Origin: DASZTU01 sp035493835
GTDB taxonomy: Bacteria > Pseudomonadota > Alphaproteobacteria > Rhizobiales > Devosiaceae
Length of the DNA stretch: 64,000 bases
Assembly: GCA_035493835.1 (NCBI GenBank)
Contig: DATJHO010000064.1
Location: 11,635-75,634 of the forward strand
Direction of reading: 5' to 3'
Shown in pieces: positions 1 to 9,109 of this stretch (position 1 is the first letter of the stretch; each line of letters opens with the position of its first letter). Under the pieces are notes generated by a model. That model was given only the letters and a program-made list of their open reading frames with translations. It did not search any database and was not told the origin of the DNA. The position numbers and the translations under genes were made by a program.

Positions 1-1064
1 GCGGCGGCGATTGCCTTGCCGCAAGCGATCGTATCGGCGCGCCCGCCGAGATCCCGGGTGCGAAGCGCCTCATCGGCGAGAACCGCCTCAATGGCCGCAA
101 CGATCCTGCCGGCGGCCTCCGGATGCCCAAGATGCTCGAGCATCATGGCGCCGGCCCAGATCTGGCCGATCGGATTGGCGATGCCCTTGCCGGCAATATC
201 AGGCGCGGAACCATGAACCGGCTCGAACAGCGAGGGAAACTTCCGCTCCGGATTGATGTTTGCGGATGGGGCAATGCCGATTGTGCCGGTACAGGCCGGC
301 CCCAGATCGGAGAGAATGTCGCCAAAAAGGTTCGAGCCGACCACGACGTCGAATCGGTCGGGATTGAGGACGAAATGGGCGGTGAGGATGTCGATGTGGT
401 ACTTGTCCCACCTGACGTCAGGGTAATGCTGCGCCATTTCCACGACGCGCTCGTCCCAATACGGCATGGTGATGGAGATGCCGTTCGACTTGGTCGCCGA
501 GGTCAGGTGCTTGGCGTCGCGCTTGCGCGCCAGTTCGAAGGCGTAGCGCAGGATGCGGTCGACGCCGACGCGGCTCATTACCGTCTGCTGGAACACGACC
601 TCGCGCTCGGTCCCTTCATACATGCGGCCACCGATCGAAGAGTATTCCCCCTCGGTGTTCTCGCGAACGACGTAGAAGTCGATATCGCCGGGCTTGCGAC
701 CGGCAAGCGGCGAAGGGACGCCTGGCATCAGCCGCACGGGCCTGAGATTCACGTACTGGTCGAACTCGCGGCGGAACTTTATCAGCGAGCCCCAGAGCGA
801 GATGTGGTCCGGAACGGTCGCTGGCCAGCCGACGGCGCCGAAGAAGATGGCATCGTGACCGCCGATCTGGGCCTTCCAGTCCTCCGGCATCATGACGCCA
901 TGCTTGAGGTAGTAGTCGGAGGAAGCAAAGTCGAAGCTGTCGAACCGGATGTCGATGTCGAACCTCGACGCTGCCGCCTCGAGGACGCGCACGCCCTCCG
1001 GAACAACCTCCTTGCCGATGCCATCCCCCTCGATGACGGCGATCTTCAGATTGTTTTTGCTCAT
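1..1064 (-). CDS. Tartrate/D-malate dehydrogenase-like (isocitrate/isopropylmalate dehydrogenase family), C-terminus cut by window edge
   Basis: NAD-dependent beta-decarboxylating dehydrogenase, cytoplasmic. The N-terminus reads MSKNNLKIAVIEGDGIGKEV, the nucleotide-binding start of the family. Further in are RPVRLMPG, the ENTEGEYSS motif, the NLFGDILSDL metal-site motif and PVHGSAPDIAGKGIANP. The roughly 354 visible codons are close to the family length of about 355-360, so only a few residues are missing. The ATG at 1064 follows a GAGGAAC ribosome site. It is the last visible gene of the long minus-strand operon and begins about 50 bases after the CobW gene. The best match by eye is the TtuC/DmlA branch (tartrate, D-malate) rather than LeuB. 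Substrate is inferred only. Confidence 0.82.
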   Translation of the reverse strand, partial: MSKNNLKIAVIEGDGIGKEVVPEGVRVLEAAASRFDIDIRFDSFDFASSDYYLKHGVMMPEDWKAQIGGHDAIFFGAVGWPATVPDHISLWGSLIKFRREFDQYVNLRPVRLMPGVPSPLAGRKPGDIDFYVVRENTEGEYSSIGGRMYEGTEREVVFQQTVMSRVGVDRILRYAFELARKRDAKHLTSATKSNGISITMPYWDERVVEMAQHYPDVRWDKYHIDILTAHFVLNPDRFDVVVGSNLFGDILSDLGPACTGTIGIAPSANINPERKFPSLFEPVHGSAPDIAGKGIANPIGQIWAGAMMLEHLGHPEAAGRIVAAIEAVLADEALRTRDLGGRADTIACGKAIAA

Positions 1065-1114
1065 GTTGTTCCTCGTTCCAGAAATTTCGCCGGGGGAGCC
1101 GGCCGGATCCCGTC

Positions 1115-2155
1115 TCAGGCGGACAGGGCGGGCTGACGCTTGAGATTGAAGGCGTCGAACGAGCGCTGCATGAGCTCCCGATCGAGGCCGCTGCCGATGA
1201 TGACGATGCGCGTGCGTCGTGCCGCGTCGGGCCAGGCATCGAGGTGGACCGGTTTGTGGATCAGGTGCTGGACGCCCTGGATGACCACCGGCGTTTCCGC
1301 CCCCTCGATGGCAATCAAGCCCTTGAGGCGCAGGATCTCTCGGCCGTGTCGATGGATCAGCATCGATAGCCAGAGGGCAAATCGCGGCCAGGAAATTGGC
1401 TCATCCGCCTCAATGACCAGGGCCCGGATGTTGCCATGCTGGTTCACGTCATGATCATGGCCGTGACCCTCGCCCTCCAACGCCTCCGCCGCGATCCAGC
1501 GCGCAACCTCGGCGGGCCGGGCCCCGAGATCGTGGATGGTGTCGAGCAACAGCGTCTCCGCGGGATAAGAGGTTTCATCGAGGACCACGGTCTCGGCTGC
1601 GGGGTTCATCCGCGCCAGCCTGTCCTGGAGGGCCTGGAGTTCGCGCGGCCCGGCAAGATCGGCCTTGCTGATGACGATCCGGTCGGCGACGGCGACCTGG
1701 CGTGCGGACTCCGGAAAGCTTTCGATGTTGTGGATGCCGTTGGGCACATCGACAACGGTGATGACGTTGCCCAGGCGAAAGTGGAATTTCAGCATCGGAT
1801 CGACGCTGAGGGTGGCAAGAATCGGCGCCGGGTCGGCCAGGCCCGTTGTCTCGATCACGAGGCGGCTGAAGCGGCGTATTTCGCCGCGGCGCATGCGGTC
1901 GAACAGCGACAGGATCGCGGCCTTCAGATCGGTGCGAATGGTGCAGCAGATGCAGCCGCTCTTCAGCAGCACGATGTCGTCATCGACGGATTCGACCAGC
2001 AGGTGGTCGAGCCCGACCGACCCGAACTCATTGATGAGCACGGCCGTATCGGCGAGCGCCGGCCTCGACAGCAGGCGGTTGAGGAGCGACGTCTTGCCTG
2101 CCCCGAGAAACCCCGTGAGCAGGTTGGCGACAATCGGTTCGCTGCGTTCGTTCAT
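1115..2155 (-). CDS. CobW/COG0523-family GTPase, probable metallochaperone
   Basis: 346-residue P-loop GTPase of the G3E family. Visible motifs are Walker A GFLGAGKTSLL near residue 15, the family-defining CICCTIRTDL metal-binding CxCC near residue 70, ETTGLADPAP, the guanine-specificity SKADL, and a histidine-rich GHGHDHDVNQHGN stretch near residue 225 ahead of the CobW C-terminal domain. The start MNERSEP was chosen because it lies two bases after the stop of the upstream small gene, whereas longer readings run into that gene. COG0523 proteins deliver zinc or other metals to client enzymes. Here the likely client is the neighbouring metal-dependent deacetylase-family hydrolase, which is an inference from context. 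Confidence 0.88.
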   Translation of the reverse strand: MNERSEPIVANLLTGFLGAGKTSLLNRLLSRPALADTAVLINEFGSVGLDHLLVESVDDDIVLLKSGCICCTIRTDLKAAILSLFDRMRRGEIRRFSRLVIETTGLADPAPILATLSVDPMLKFHFRLGNVITVVDVPNGIHNIESFPESARQVAVADRIVISKADLAGPRELQALQDRLARMNPAAETVVLDETSYPAETLLLDTIHDLGARPAEVARWIAAEALEGEGHGHDHDVNQHGNIRALVIEADEPISWPRFALWLSMLIHRHGREILRLKGLIAIEGAETPVVIQGVQHLIHKPVHLDAWPDAARRTRIVIIGSGLDRELMQRSFDAFNLKRQPALSA

Positions 2156-2157
2156 CG

Positions 2158-2466
2158 TCAGCACGCCTCGAGCTTGGCGAGGATCGCCGGATCGAGCGGA
2201 TCGCAGGGGCGGCCGAGCAGGCGTTCGGCTTCGACCCACATGGTGCCAAGATTGTCGATCACCGCGGTCTTGCCCGTACGCCCCCTGAGGACGAAGCGGC
2301 CGCCCCAGCTCTCGAGCTTGAGCCCGAACAGGGAGAGGGTCTCATTGGCGACGAAGGCCTGCAGGTGCCGATCGGCCTCCGGTCTACCTGCACCGGCATC
2401 ACGCAGGCCGGCCGGCCCGATGGTCCAGTGGTCCGCATGGCTGAGAACGCCGCACAATCCGCACAT
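2158..2466 (-). CDS. Small CxxC protein of unknown function
   Basis: 102-residue protein beginning MCGLCGVLSHADHWT, so two cysteines sit four residues from the N-terminus with a histidine close by. The rest is soluble and has no membrane segment. A strong GGGAGGGAG ribosome site precedes the ATG. The gene ends two bases before the CobW start and begins about 30 bases after the deacetylase-family gene, so the three are co-transcribed. I do not recognise a named family. The short CxxC head and the CobW partner suggest metal handling, but that is inference. Confidence 0.7.
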   Translation of the reverse strand: MCGLCGVLSHADHWTIGPAGLRDAGAGRPEADRHLQAFVANETLSLFGLKLESWGGRFVLRGRTGKTAVIDNLGTMWVEAERLLGRPCDPLDPAILAKLEAC

Positions 2467-2497
2467 GAGCTCCCTCCCTCAGGCCTGATCCGGTTGC

Positions 2498-3397
2498 TCA
2501 GTATTTCGGCCGGGCGCTGCCGCTCCGGGGGAACCGCGTTTTGAAATCGGCTGCGATTTCCTCCATCGTCACGAACTTGACCCCCTCGAAGCCCTTCATG
2601 TGCTCGAAGAAGCGCTCGTGCATCTTCAGAACGTGCGGCTTGCCGGAAACGTCGGGGTGAATGGTCAGGGCGAATACGGCGTAGTCGTAGTTCTCGTAGA
2701 CCCAGTCGAATTGATCGGTCCACATCTGCTCGATGTCGCGCGGATTGACGAAGCCGTGGCTGTTGGGAGAGGCCTTGATGAACATCATCGGCGGCAGGTC
2801 GTCGAGGTACCAGGAGGCCGGGATTTCGATGAGGTCGGTCTCGGGGCCCTGCACATAGGGCTTCATCCAGGTGGAGGGATGCTGCGAATAATCGATCTTG
2901 GTCCACTGGTCGCCGACGGTAACGTAATAGGGCTGGTGGTCATTGTGCATCAGCGAGTGGTCGTAGAGGATGCCCTTCTGCTGCAGCAGTTCATTGGTCT
3001 TGGAGCCGAATTCCCACCACGGCGCCACATAGCCGCGGGGCGGCTTGCCCGAGAGCCTGGTGATCAGATCGACGCATTTATCGAAGATCGCTTCTTCCTG
3101 CTCCGGCGTCATGGCGATCGGGTTTTCGTGGCTGTAGCCGTGCATGCCGATCTCGTGGCCGGCGTCGGCAACCGCCTTCATCTCGTCCCAGAAGGTTTCG
3201 ATCGAGTGGCCGGGGACGAACCAGGTGGTCTTGATGCCCCATTTCTCGAACAGCCGCAGCAGGCGAGGACTGCCGACCTTTCCGGCGAACACGCCGCGCG
3301 AGATGTCGCAAGGGCTGTCCTCGCCGCCATAGGAACCGAGCCATCCGGCAACCGCGTCCACGTCGATGCCGTAAGAGACGAAGATTTCTTTGGCCAT
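2498..3397 (-). CDS. Polysaccharide deacetylase-fold hydrolase of the HP0310 (PgdA-like)/cyclic imidase type
   Basis: 299 residues, cytoplasmic with no signal peptide, on the NodB/carbohydrate esterase 4 fold. The sequence closely follows Helicobacter HP0310 as I remember it: [20 protein letters not shown], then [19 protein letters not shown], the metal motif [14 protein letters not shown] (H-x3-H type), [21 protein letters not shown], and [10 protein letters not shown] near the C-terminus. Absence of an export signal argues against a peptidoglycan substrate. The same family includes bacterial cyclic-imide hydrolases and PuuE-type allantoinases, which open C-N rings. With an asparaginase-like amidase and a peptide-type transporter nearby, an imidase role is plausible but untested. 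The ATG at 3397 has a perfect GGAGGAC ribosome site. Confidence 0.82.
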   Translation of the reverse strand: MAKEIFVSYGIDVDAVAGWLGSYGGEDSPCDISRGVFAGKVGSPRLLRLFEKWGIKTTWFVPGHSIETFWDEMKAVADAGHEIGMHGYSHENPIAMTPEQEEAIFDKCVDLITRLSGKPPRGYVAPWWEFGSKTNELLQQKGILYDHSLMHNDHQPYYVTVGDQWTKIDYSQHPSTWMKPYVQGPETDLIEIPASWYLDDLPPMMFIKASPNSHGFVNPRDIEQMWTDQFDWVYENYDYAVFALTIHPDVSGKPHVLKMHERFFEHMKGFEGVKFVTMEEIAADFKTRFPRSGSARPKY

Positions 3398-3436
3398 ACG
3401 AAGTCCTCCTTCAGAGCGCGGCGGCAGCCGCTGGGG

Positions 3437-4252
3437 TTAGGGCAACTCGGTCGCCGGCAGGCCGGCACGGTTGCCGGCCATGCTGATGTGCTTGCGCATG
3501 TAGTAGCTCGCGCCATCGGGATCGTTCATGGCGATGGCCTCGAGAATGCGCTCGTGTTCGTTCACCGCATTGAGCAGGTTGCCGCGCCGCTCGGTGGGCA
3601 AGCGCTGGCTCTCGAGCAGAATGCTCGCAAAAGTCTGATGCATGTCGGCCAACAGCCGATTACCCGAAATCCTGAGGATGATCTGGTGGAAATCGAAATC
3701 GGCCTGGGCGTAGGCCGCGAGATCGTCCGCGTAGGCCGACTTGCGAAACTGCTCGGTGCTCTGGCGCATCTCGGCAACGTCCTCGTCGGTGCGTCTGATG
3801 GCAGCGAGCTGGGCCGCGTAGCTCTCGGCGATGTGGCGGAACTGATAGACCTCGCCGAGCGAGTAGCGGGCGGCGAATCGCCAGGAGGGCGTCGCAGGCG
3901 CATCCCCCGGACTGGCGACGAAGAAGCCTCGTCCGCCCTGCCGCGCGGTGATCTGTCCGATGGTCGCAAGGATAGAGAGCGCCTCGCGCAGCGTCGCTCG
4001 ACTGACGTTCAGGTCGCGTGCGAGGTCGCGCTGTGGTGGCAGCTTGTCGCCCGGCTTGAGGCGACCGTCGCGGATCATCGCCTTGAGGGTGGCCACAGTC
4101 GCCCGGGTGACACCAACCGCAAAGCCGGCCCCCTGCCCGCCCCCCGGGGCGGGCACCACCTTGCCGCTATCCTCTGGCTCTATCTCCGACACATCACTAT
4201 CCGTTTTACCTTGATTATCGATCCCCCGGAAAAAGCGGAGAATCGATCTCAA
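3437..4252 (-). CDS. GntR-family regulator, FadR subfamily (FCD ligand domain)
   Basis: Transcription factor with an N-terminal winged helix (about residues 50-110: GRLKPGDKLPPQRDLAR, NVSRATLREALSIL) and a C-terminal FCD helical ligand domain (about 130-255, with the DFDFHQIILRISGN metal-ligand segment). The longest frame starts at a TTG (4252). A GTG at 4192 is an equally good start and would remove 20 residues. It lies inside the operon between the SDR and the deacetylase-family gene. FadR-type proteins bind TGGTCnGACCA palindromes, and three such sites stand upstream of the operon's first gene, so auto-control of the locus is likely. Confidence 0.88.
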   Translation of the reverse strand: MRSILRFFRGIDNQGKTDSDVSEIEPEDSGKVVPAPGGGQGAGFAVGVTRATVATLKAMIRDGRLKPGDKLPPQRDLARDLNVSRATLREALSILATIGQITARQGGRGFFVASPGDAPATPSWRFAARYSLGEVYQFRHIAESYAAQLAAIRRTDEDVAEMRQSTEQFRKSAYADDLAAYAQADFDFHQIILRISGNRLLADMHQTFASILLESQRLPTERRGNLLNAVNEHERILEAIAMNDPDGASYYMRKHISMAGNRAGLPATELP

Positions 4253-4253
4253 G

Positions 4254-5003
4254 TCAAAGCATGACGTCGCCGCCGTTGGGGTTCATCGTCACGCCCACAT
4301 AGTAGGCGCCTTCTTCGGAGGCGAGGAGCACCGCCGTGGGCGCGATTTCCTCCACCTGGCCGGCCCGGCCGATCGGCAGCTCATTGAGCTTGCGCCTCCG
4401 CCATTCCTCCGGAAGTCCGCGGAACAAAGCCGTTTCGATAGGGCCGGGACAGATGGCGTTGACGGTGACCCCATCGCGGGCGACCTCGTAAGCGAGCGAC
4501 TTGGTGAAGCCGATGACGCCGGCCTTGGCGGCTGCATAGTGCGCCATCTCCGGCGCGCCCTTATGGCCGAGTTGCGAGGCAATGTTGATGATCCGGCCGA
4601 ACTTGCGCTCGATCATGGGCTTCAGCACGGCACGGGTGCAAAGGAACACGCTGCGCAGGTTGACCGCCATCATCTCGTCCCACATCGCGACCGGCATCTC
4701 GGTGACCACCGAGGTAGTGTCGATGCCGGCGTTGTTGACGAGGATGTCGATACGGCCGAGCGCCACCCTGGCCGCTGCTATCGCGGCCTCGACGTCGTCT
4801 TCCTTACTCACATCGGCGGCCACGGCGAACGCGTTGATGCCATATGGCGTGAGCGTTGCGACCTTTTCCTCGGCTGAAGCGAGCTTCAGGTCGAGCACGG
4901 CGACATCGGCGCCTTCGCGCGCAAATGCCGTGGCAATGGCGCCGCCAATGCCGCGTGCCCCGCCCGTCACCAATGCCTTCTTGCCTGCGAGACGTCCCGT
5001 CAT
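4254..5003 (-). CDS. Short-chain dehydrogenase/reductase (SDR), classical type
   Basis: 249 residues, the normal length for a classical SDR. The cofactor motif TGGARGIGG lies near residue 15, NNAGID near 90, a serine in NIASQLG near 143, and the catalytic YAAAK near 157. An aspartate at the end of beta-2 (LDLK) favours NAD(H). The gene begins four bases after the ABC ATPase stop and ends next to the regulator start, so it belongs to the operon. It probably oxidises a hydroxyl group on the transported compound or its product. No substrate can be read from sequence. Confidence 0.88.
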   Translation of the reverse strand: MTGRLAGKKALVTGGARGIGGAIATAFAREGADVAVLDLKLASAEEKVATLTPYGINAFAVAADVSKEDDVEAAIAAARVALGRIDILVNNAGIDTTSVVTEMPVAMWDEMMAVNLRSVFLCTRAVLKPMIERKFGRIINIASQLGHKGAPEMAHYAAAKAGVIGFTKSLAYEVARDGVTVNAICPGPIETALFRGLPEEWRRRKLNELPIGRAGQVEEIAPTAVLLASEEGAYYVGVTMNPNGGDVML

Positions 5004-5006
5004 TTT

Positions 5007-6080
5007 CTATCCTCGAGTTTCACTGGTTTGGAGTTCGGCAGGCAGGGCCTCGATGGCCCTGCGGCCGAGTATCTTTTCGGCCTCGCGCATGAACACGTTG
5101 AACGTGTCGGAGGCGGGCACCGAGGCTGCGACCTCCTCATGCCGGAAGCAATGCACGAGGTGCCCCTCCCCGACGACGGTCGGGGGCGGCATCTCCACGC
5201 GACAGCGATCGATGACGAACGGGCAGCGCGAAGCGAGGAAGCACCCCTTCGGCAGGTTGATGGGGCTTGGAATTTCGCCTTTGAGGCTGACGCTGCTCTC
5301 GATCTTGAGGTGCGGATGCGGCAGCAGCACCGAGGACAAAAGTCCGCTCGAGTAGGGGTGGTGCGGCCGGTTGAACACCGTCTGCGCGTCGCCCTGCTCG
5401 ACGATCATGCCGAGATACATCACCGCGACGCGGTGGCTGATGAAGCGGACCGTCGAGAGGTCGTGCGAGATGAAGAGATACGCCGTGTTGCGCTCCGCCT
5501 GGATGCGCTGCAACAGGTCGATGATCTCGGCGCGGGCGGTCGGGTCGAGCGCGGAAGTCGGCTCGTCCAGCACGACCAGTTCGGGCTGTGTAACCATGGC
5601 GCGGGCGATGCCGACGCGCTGCTGCTGGCCGGCCGAGAGTTCCGACGGATAGGCGTCGAGCAGGTCGGGATCGAGCCGCACCAGCCGGATCGCTTCCAGC
5701 GTCCGCTGCTGCCGGGTGGCGCGATCGATCTTCATCGGCAGCAGCGGCTCGGCAATCGATATGCCGATCTTCATGCGCGGATCGAGCGACTCGGCCGGCT
5801 CCTGGAAGACGAATTGCACGCTGCCGGTCACCGCCTCGCCGGACTTCCGGCGCTCGGCGATCGGCTTGCCCTTGAACCTTATGGTCCCGGCGCTCGGTTC
5901 GAGCAGCCCGATGATGCAACGCCCCACCGTGGTCTTGCCGGAGCCGCTTTCGCCCACGAGCCCCAGCGTCTCTCCAGCCTGAATTGAAAAGCTCACATCG
6001 TTGATCGCCTGCACGACCTGCTTGGAGCCGGCAATCGGGAAGCGCTTGAACAGGTTTTCGACAGTCAGGATCGCATTCAT
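5007..6080 (-). CDS. Oligopeptide/dipeptide ABC transporter ATP-binding protein (OppF/DppF type)
   Basis: 357-residue ATPase of the peptide/nickel (PepT) ABC family. It shows Walker A GESGSGKTT near residue 42, Q-loop VFQEPAESLDP, signature LSAGQQQRVGIARAM, intact Walker B LVVLDEPTSALDP, and the C-terminal oligopeptide/dipeptide extension with a cysteine-bearing FLASRCPFVIDRC segment. It overlaps the preceding ATPase gene by four bases (ATGA), as expected for a heterodimeric OppDF pair. The C-terminal 50 residues or so beyond the extension are long for the family and carry no recognised motif. Confidence 0.9.
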   Translation of the reverse strand: MNAILTVENLFKRFPIAGSKQVVQAINDVSFSIQAGETLGLVGESGSGKTTVGRCIIGLLEPSAGTIRFKGKPIAERRKSGEAVTGSVQFVFQEPAESLDPRMKIGISIAEPLLPMKIDRATRQQRTLEAIRLVRLDPDLLDAYPSELSAGQQQRVGIARAMVTQPELVVLDEPTSALDPTARAEIIDLLQRIQAERNTAYLFISHDLSTVRFISHRVAVMYLGMIVEQGDAQTVFNRPHHPYSSGLLSSVLLPHPHLKIESSVSLKGEIPSPINLPKGCFLASRCPFVIDRCRVEMPPPTVVGEGHLVHCFRHEEVAASVPASDTFNVFMREAEKILGRRAIEALPAELQTSETRG

Positions 6081-7099
6081 CTGTCGACCACCGGAAAATG
6101 GCAGCGGGCAAAATGGCCGGGACTGATTTCGGCAAGCGGCGGCGGGCGCTCCCGGCAGACCTCCTGGGCAAGGGGGCAGCGGCCGGCATAACTGCAGCCC
6201 TTGGCGCTGGTCTCGCGACGGCCGGTTTCCGGGACGCTCCAGGCGTCGCGCAATTTCGGGCTGTGCGAAAAAGCGGCGAGCAGCATGAGCGTGTAGGGGT
6301 GGGCCGGCCGCAAAAACAGGTCCTCGCGCGGGGCAAGTTCCATGATCTCGCCGGCATAGAGGACCGCAACGCGGGAGCAGAAGTGGGCGGTAATGCCGAT
6401 GTCGCGAGTAATGAACAGCATGGCGCTGTCGTTATCGGCGGCGAGCCGCTCGAGCAGCGACAGGATCTGCGCCTGCACGGTCACGTCGAGGCCGCTTGTC
6501 GCATCATCCGAGATGATGAACGCCGGGCTGCAGATCAGGGCCATGGCGATGACGACGCGCTGGGCCATGCCGCCGGAGAGTTCATGCGGATAGGCATTCA
6601 TCCGCCGCTCGGGATCTGGAATCTGCACGTCGCGCAGCATGGCGAACGCCATGCGCATCGCTTCCTTGCGCGACACCCCAAGATGGATGCGCGCCATGGC
6701 GGCGATCTGCTTGCCGATCGTTGCGGTCGGGTTGAGTTCGGCGCGCGGATTGGGAACGACGACGGAAAGACGGCGGCCGCGCAGCTTCCGCAACTCGGGC
6801 TCTGGCAGATCGAGGATGTTCCTGCCCTCGAACACCACCTCACCCCCACTGATGCGGCCCGGCGCCGGCGGAACCCCCAGGATCGAGCGAGCCAGCGTGG
6901 TCTTGCCGGCGCCGCTTTCACCCACGAGGCCGACGATCTCGCCGGGCTGGACCGAAAGGGAGAGCCCTTTCAGCACTTGTTTCGTCTCGGTGGATCCTGG
7001 GAACTCAACGCTCAGTTGCTTGATCGCGACGAGCGGTGCTGCGGGCGTGGCCACCCTCGCATCCAGCTCCTTTTCCAGCGTGGCGGTAAACTTTGACAT
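6077..7099 (-). CDS. Oligopeptide/dipeptide ABC transporter ATP-binding protein (OppD/DppD type) with degenerate Walker B
   Basis: 340-residue partner ATPase. Walker A GESGAGKTT, signature ELSGGMAQRVVIAMAL and the C-terminal CSYAGRCPLAQEVC extension are all present. The Walker B segment reads FIISDDATSGLD where OppD proteins normally have ADEPTTALD, so the catalytic glutamate position holds aspartate and the proline is lost. This suggests one weak and one canonical ATP site in the heterodimer. The start MSKFTATLEKEL at 7099 was chosen because an upstream open frame runs through the permease gene. It lies eight bases after the permease stop. Confidence 0.88.
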   Translation of the reverse strand: MSKFTATLEKELDARVATPAAPLVAIKQLSVEFPGSTETKQVLKGLSLSVQPGEIVGLVGESGAGKTTLARSILGVPPAPGRISGGEVVFEGRNILDLPEPELRKLRGRRLSVVVPNPRAELNPTATIGKQIAAMARIHLGVSRKEAMRMAFAMLRDVQIPDPERRMNAYPHELSGGMAQRVVIAMALICSPAFIISDDATSGLDVTVQAQILSLLERLAADNDSAMLFITRDIGITAHFCSRVAVLYAGEIMELAPREDLFLRPAHPYTLMLLAAFSHSPKLRDAWSVPETGRRETSAKGCSYAGRCPLAQEVCRERPPPLAEISPGHFARCHFPVVDR

Positions 7100-7107
7100 C
7101 CTGCACC

Positions 7108-8118
7108 TCAATTGCTGATGCGCGGATCGAGGAGGACGTAGATGAGGTCGACCACGATATAGACGATGAGCGAAAAGATTGCTGAAAACAGCACAAAGCC
7201 GAGCACCGGGTAGATGTCGGAGTTCAGCACGCCCTGCACCGCGTACTGGCCTGCCCCGCCCCACGAGAAGACGATCTCGACCAGCACCGCACCGCCGATC
7301 AGGTAGCCATAGAGGACACTGATGATGGTAACGACCGAGGGGAGCGAATTCCTCAAGGCATGGCGGACGACGAGCCTTTGCGGCACGCCCGAGAGCACCT
7401 CGTAGCGGCTGAAATCGGAGTCCAGCATCTTCTCCATCGTTGCCTGCGTCATTTTCAATATGGGGCCCGCGTTGAGCAGCCCCAGGGTAAGCACCGGCAG
7501 CGCCAGATGGGACAGCGCCGACCAGAAGGCTTCGAGATCGCCGGCCAGAAGGGCATCGATCGTATAGGCGCCGGTGATCGGCATCGGCGGGATGACGACC
7601 ATGTCGATGCGGCCCAGCGGGGCCGGCGCCCAGTGCAGCACGGTGTAGAAGACGAAGATCAAGACCAGCGCGAACCAGAAGTCGGGAAGTGCGCCGGCGC
7701 TGAGCCCATAGGCATCCGAGAGCCGCGCGATCCAGCCGTTCGGCCGCCGAGCGGCATAGACGCCAAGCGTGACGCCGACGATGATGGCGAGCAACAGCGA
7801 CAGGGTCACCAGTTCGAGGGTGGCGGGAAAGCGCTGGATCAGGTCGTCGAGCACCGGGCGGGTGGTCTGCCACGAGGTGCCGAGATCGCCGTGCAGCAGG
7901 TTCTTCAGGTAGATGAAGAACTGCATGTAGAGCGGCTGGTCGAGCCCGAGCGATTGCCGCAGCCCGGCAATGGCGTCAGGCGTAGCGGTCGGCCCCAGCA
8001 TCAGCACCGCCGGATCGCCGGGAATGCTCTTCACCAGCAAAAAGCTGACGAGGATGATGCCGACCAGCTGCGGGATGACGAAGGCGAGACGCTTGGCAAG
8101 GTAAGTCAGAACGCGCAT
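7108..8118 (-). CDS. Peptide-type ABC transporter permease (DppB/OppB type)
   Basis: 336-residue inner-membrane permease. It starts MRVLTYLAKRLAFVIPQLVGI, the typical first helix of DppB-type subunits, followed by the family motif GDPAVLMLGP and LGLDQPLYMQF, then further hydrophobic helices. Near the C-terminus are the EAA-like segment EVLSGVPQRLVVRHALRNS and a GGAVLVEIVFSWGGAG stretch. The start codon overlaps the stop of the other permease as TGATG, so the two are translationally coupled. It would form the heterodimeric channel with that neighbour. Confidence 0.9.
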   Translation of the reverse strand: MRVLTYLAKRLAFVIPQLVGIILVSFLLVKSIPGDPAVLMLGPTATPDAIAGLRQSLGLDQPLYMQFFIYLKNLLHGDLGTSWQTTRPVLDDLIQRFPATLELVTLSLLLAIIVGVTLGVYAARRPNGWIARLSDAYGLSAGALPDFWFALVLIFVFYTVLHWAPAPLGRIDMVVIPPMPITGAYTIDALLAGDLEAFWSALSHLALPVLTLGLLNAGPILKMTQATMEKMLDSDFSRYEVLSGVPQRLVVRHALRNSLPSVVTIISVLYGYLIGGAVLVEIVFSWGGAGQYAVQGVLNSDIYPVLGFVLFSAIFSLIVYIVVDLIYVLLDPRISN

Positions 8119-9053
8119 CAGATCCGCTCCAGGGAGGGCTGCTCGACGGCGGCCTTCTTGCGATCGCGCTGGCGCGCGTCGCTGAGCAATTGCCGGCGCT
8201 TGGCCGGATCGGCAAGGGCTTCGATCGAAGCGCCGACGAGGGAGAAGCCGAAGACGGTGATCGCCAGCATGACGCCCGGGAACATGGACGGCCACCATTG
8301 CCCTGTGACCACGTTCTGGAAGCCCATGGCGATCATGCTGCCCCATTCCGGGGTGGGCGCGCGCACGCCGGCGCCGACAAACGAGAGCGCGGCGGTCAGC
8401 AGGATGCCCCAGCCGACATTGATCGACAGCTGCGCCAGGACCGGGGCCATGGCGTTCGGGATGACGTGGCGGACGATGGTCTGGAAATCGGAAAGACCGT
8501 TGACCTGCGACGCTTCGACATAGCGCATGGAGCGGATGCTCAACACCTGCGAGCGCATCAGGCGCAGGTAGATCGGCGCGTTGACGAAGGCGATGGCGAG
8601 CACCACCGTCTGGATGCTCTGGCCCAGGCTCGCCACCAGCGCGATGGCGAACACGAACACGGGAAACGCCTGGATGACGTCCGCCGCTCGCATAACCGCG
8701 AAGGACAGCCAGACGCGAATGCCGTGTCCGGTACTGTAATACCCGGCGAGCGCGCCGATCGAGCCGCCGAGCAGCGCCGAGAGCAGCGTCCCCAGCACGG
8801 CGATGGTGAGGTCGATGCGCGGGGCGTAGATCGCCCTGCTGAAGATATCCATCCCGACATTGTCCGTGCCGAACAGGTGCGCGGCGCTGGGCGGCTGCAG
8901 GAAGTTGGCGGAATCGGCTTCCGTGGGCGAATAGGGCGCGATCAGCGGCGCGAGGATCGCCAGAATGGTCACGGTGAGGACAATCAGGTAGCCGGCGGCG
9001 AACCGTGGCCTGATCAGGGCCAACCGTCCCAGCAAGTGAATAGCGGCAAGCAT
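8118..9053 (-). CDS. Peptide-type ABC transporter permease (DppC/OppC type)
   Basis: 311-residue inner-membrane permease. The N-terminal helix is followed by LAPLIAPYSPTEAD and HLFGTDNVGMDIFSR, the hallmark entry motif of DppC-type subunits. The EAA loop reads YVEASQVNGLSDFQTIVRHV, and the C-terminal helices include GAGVRAPTPEWGSMI and PSMFPGVMLAITVFGF. The start MLAAIHLLGRLAL at 9053 has an AAGGGG ribosome site. Longer readings overlap nothing useful and lack one. It is second in the operon, directly after the binding protein. Confidence 0.9.
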   Translation of the reverse strand: MLAAIHLLGRLALIRPRFAAGYLIVLTVTILAILAPLIAPYSPTEADSANFLQPPSAAHLFGTDNVGMDIFSRAIYAPRIDLTIAVLGTLLSALLGGSIGALAGYYSTGHGIRVWLSFAVMRAADVIQAFPVFVFAIALVASLGQSIQTVVLAIAFVNAPIYLRLMRSQVLSIRSMRYVEASQVNGLSDFQTIVRHVIPNAMAPVLAQLSINVGWGILLTAALSFVGAGVRAPTPEWGSMIAMGFQNVVTGQWWPSMFPGVMLAITVFGFSLVGASIEALADPAKRRQLLSDARQRDRKKAAVEQPSLERI

Positions 9054-9109
9054 AGGCACCCCTTCAGGAAGCACGTCTCCCCGGGCGGGCCCCGGAGAAA
9101 CGATGTCGA

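Noticed and set aside
2600..4264. A 554-codon plus-strand open frame across the deacetylase, regulator and SDR genes
   Set aside because: It is antisense to three genes with clear family motifs; its own translation has no family character and high Arg/His/Val content typical of GC-rich mirror frames.
7100..7873. N-terminal extension of the OppD-type ATPase gene
   Set aside because: It would overlap nearly all of the permease gene in another frame; the MSKFTATLE start eight bases after the permease stop is the natural one.
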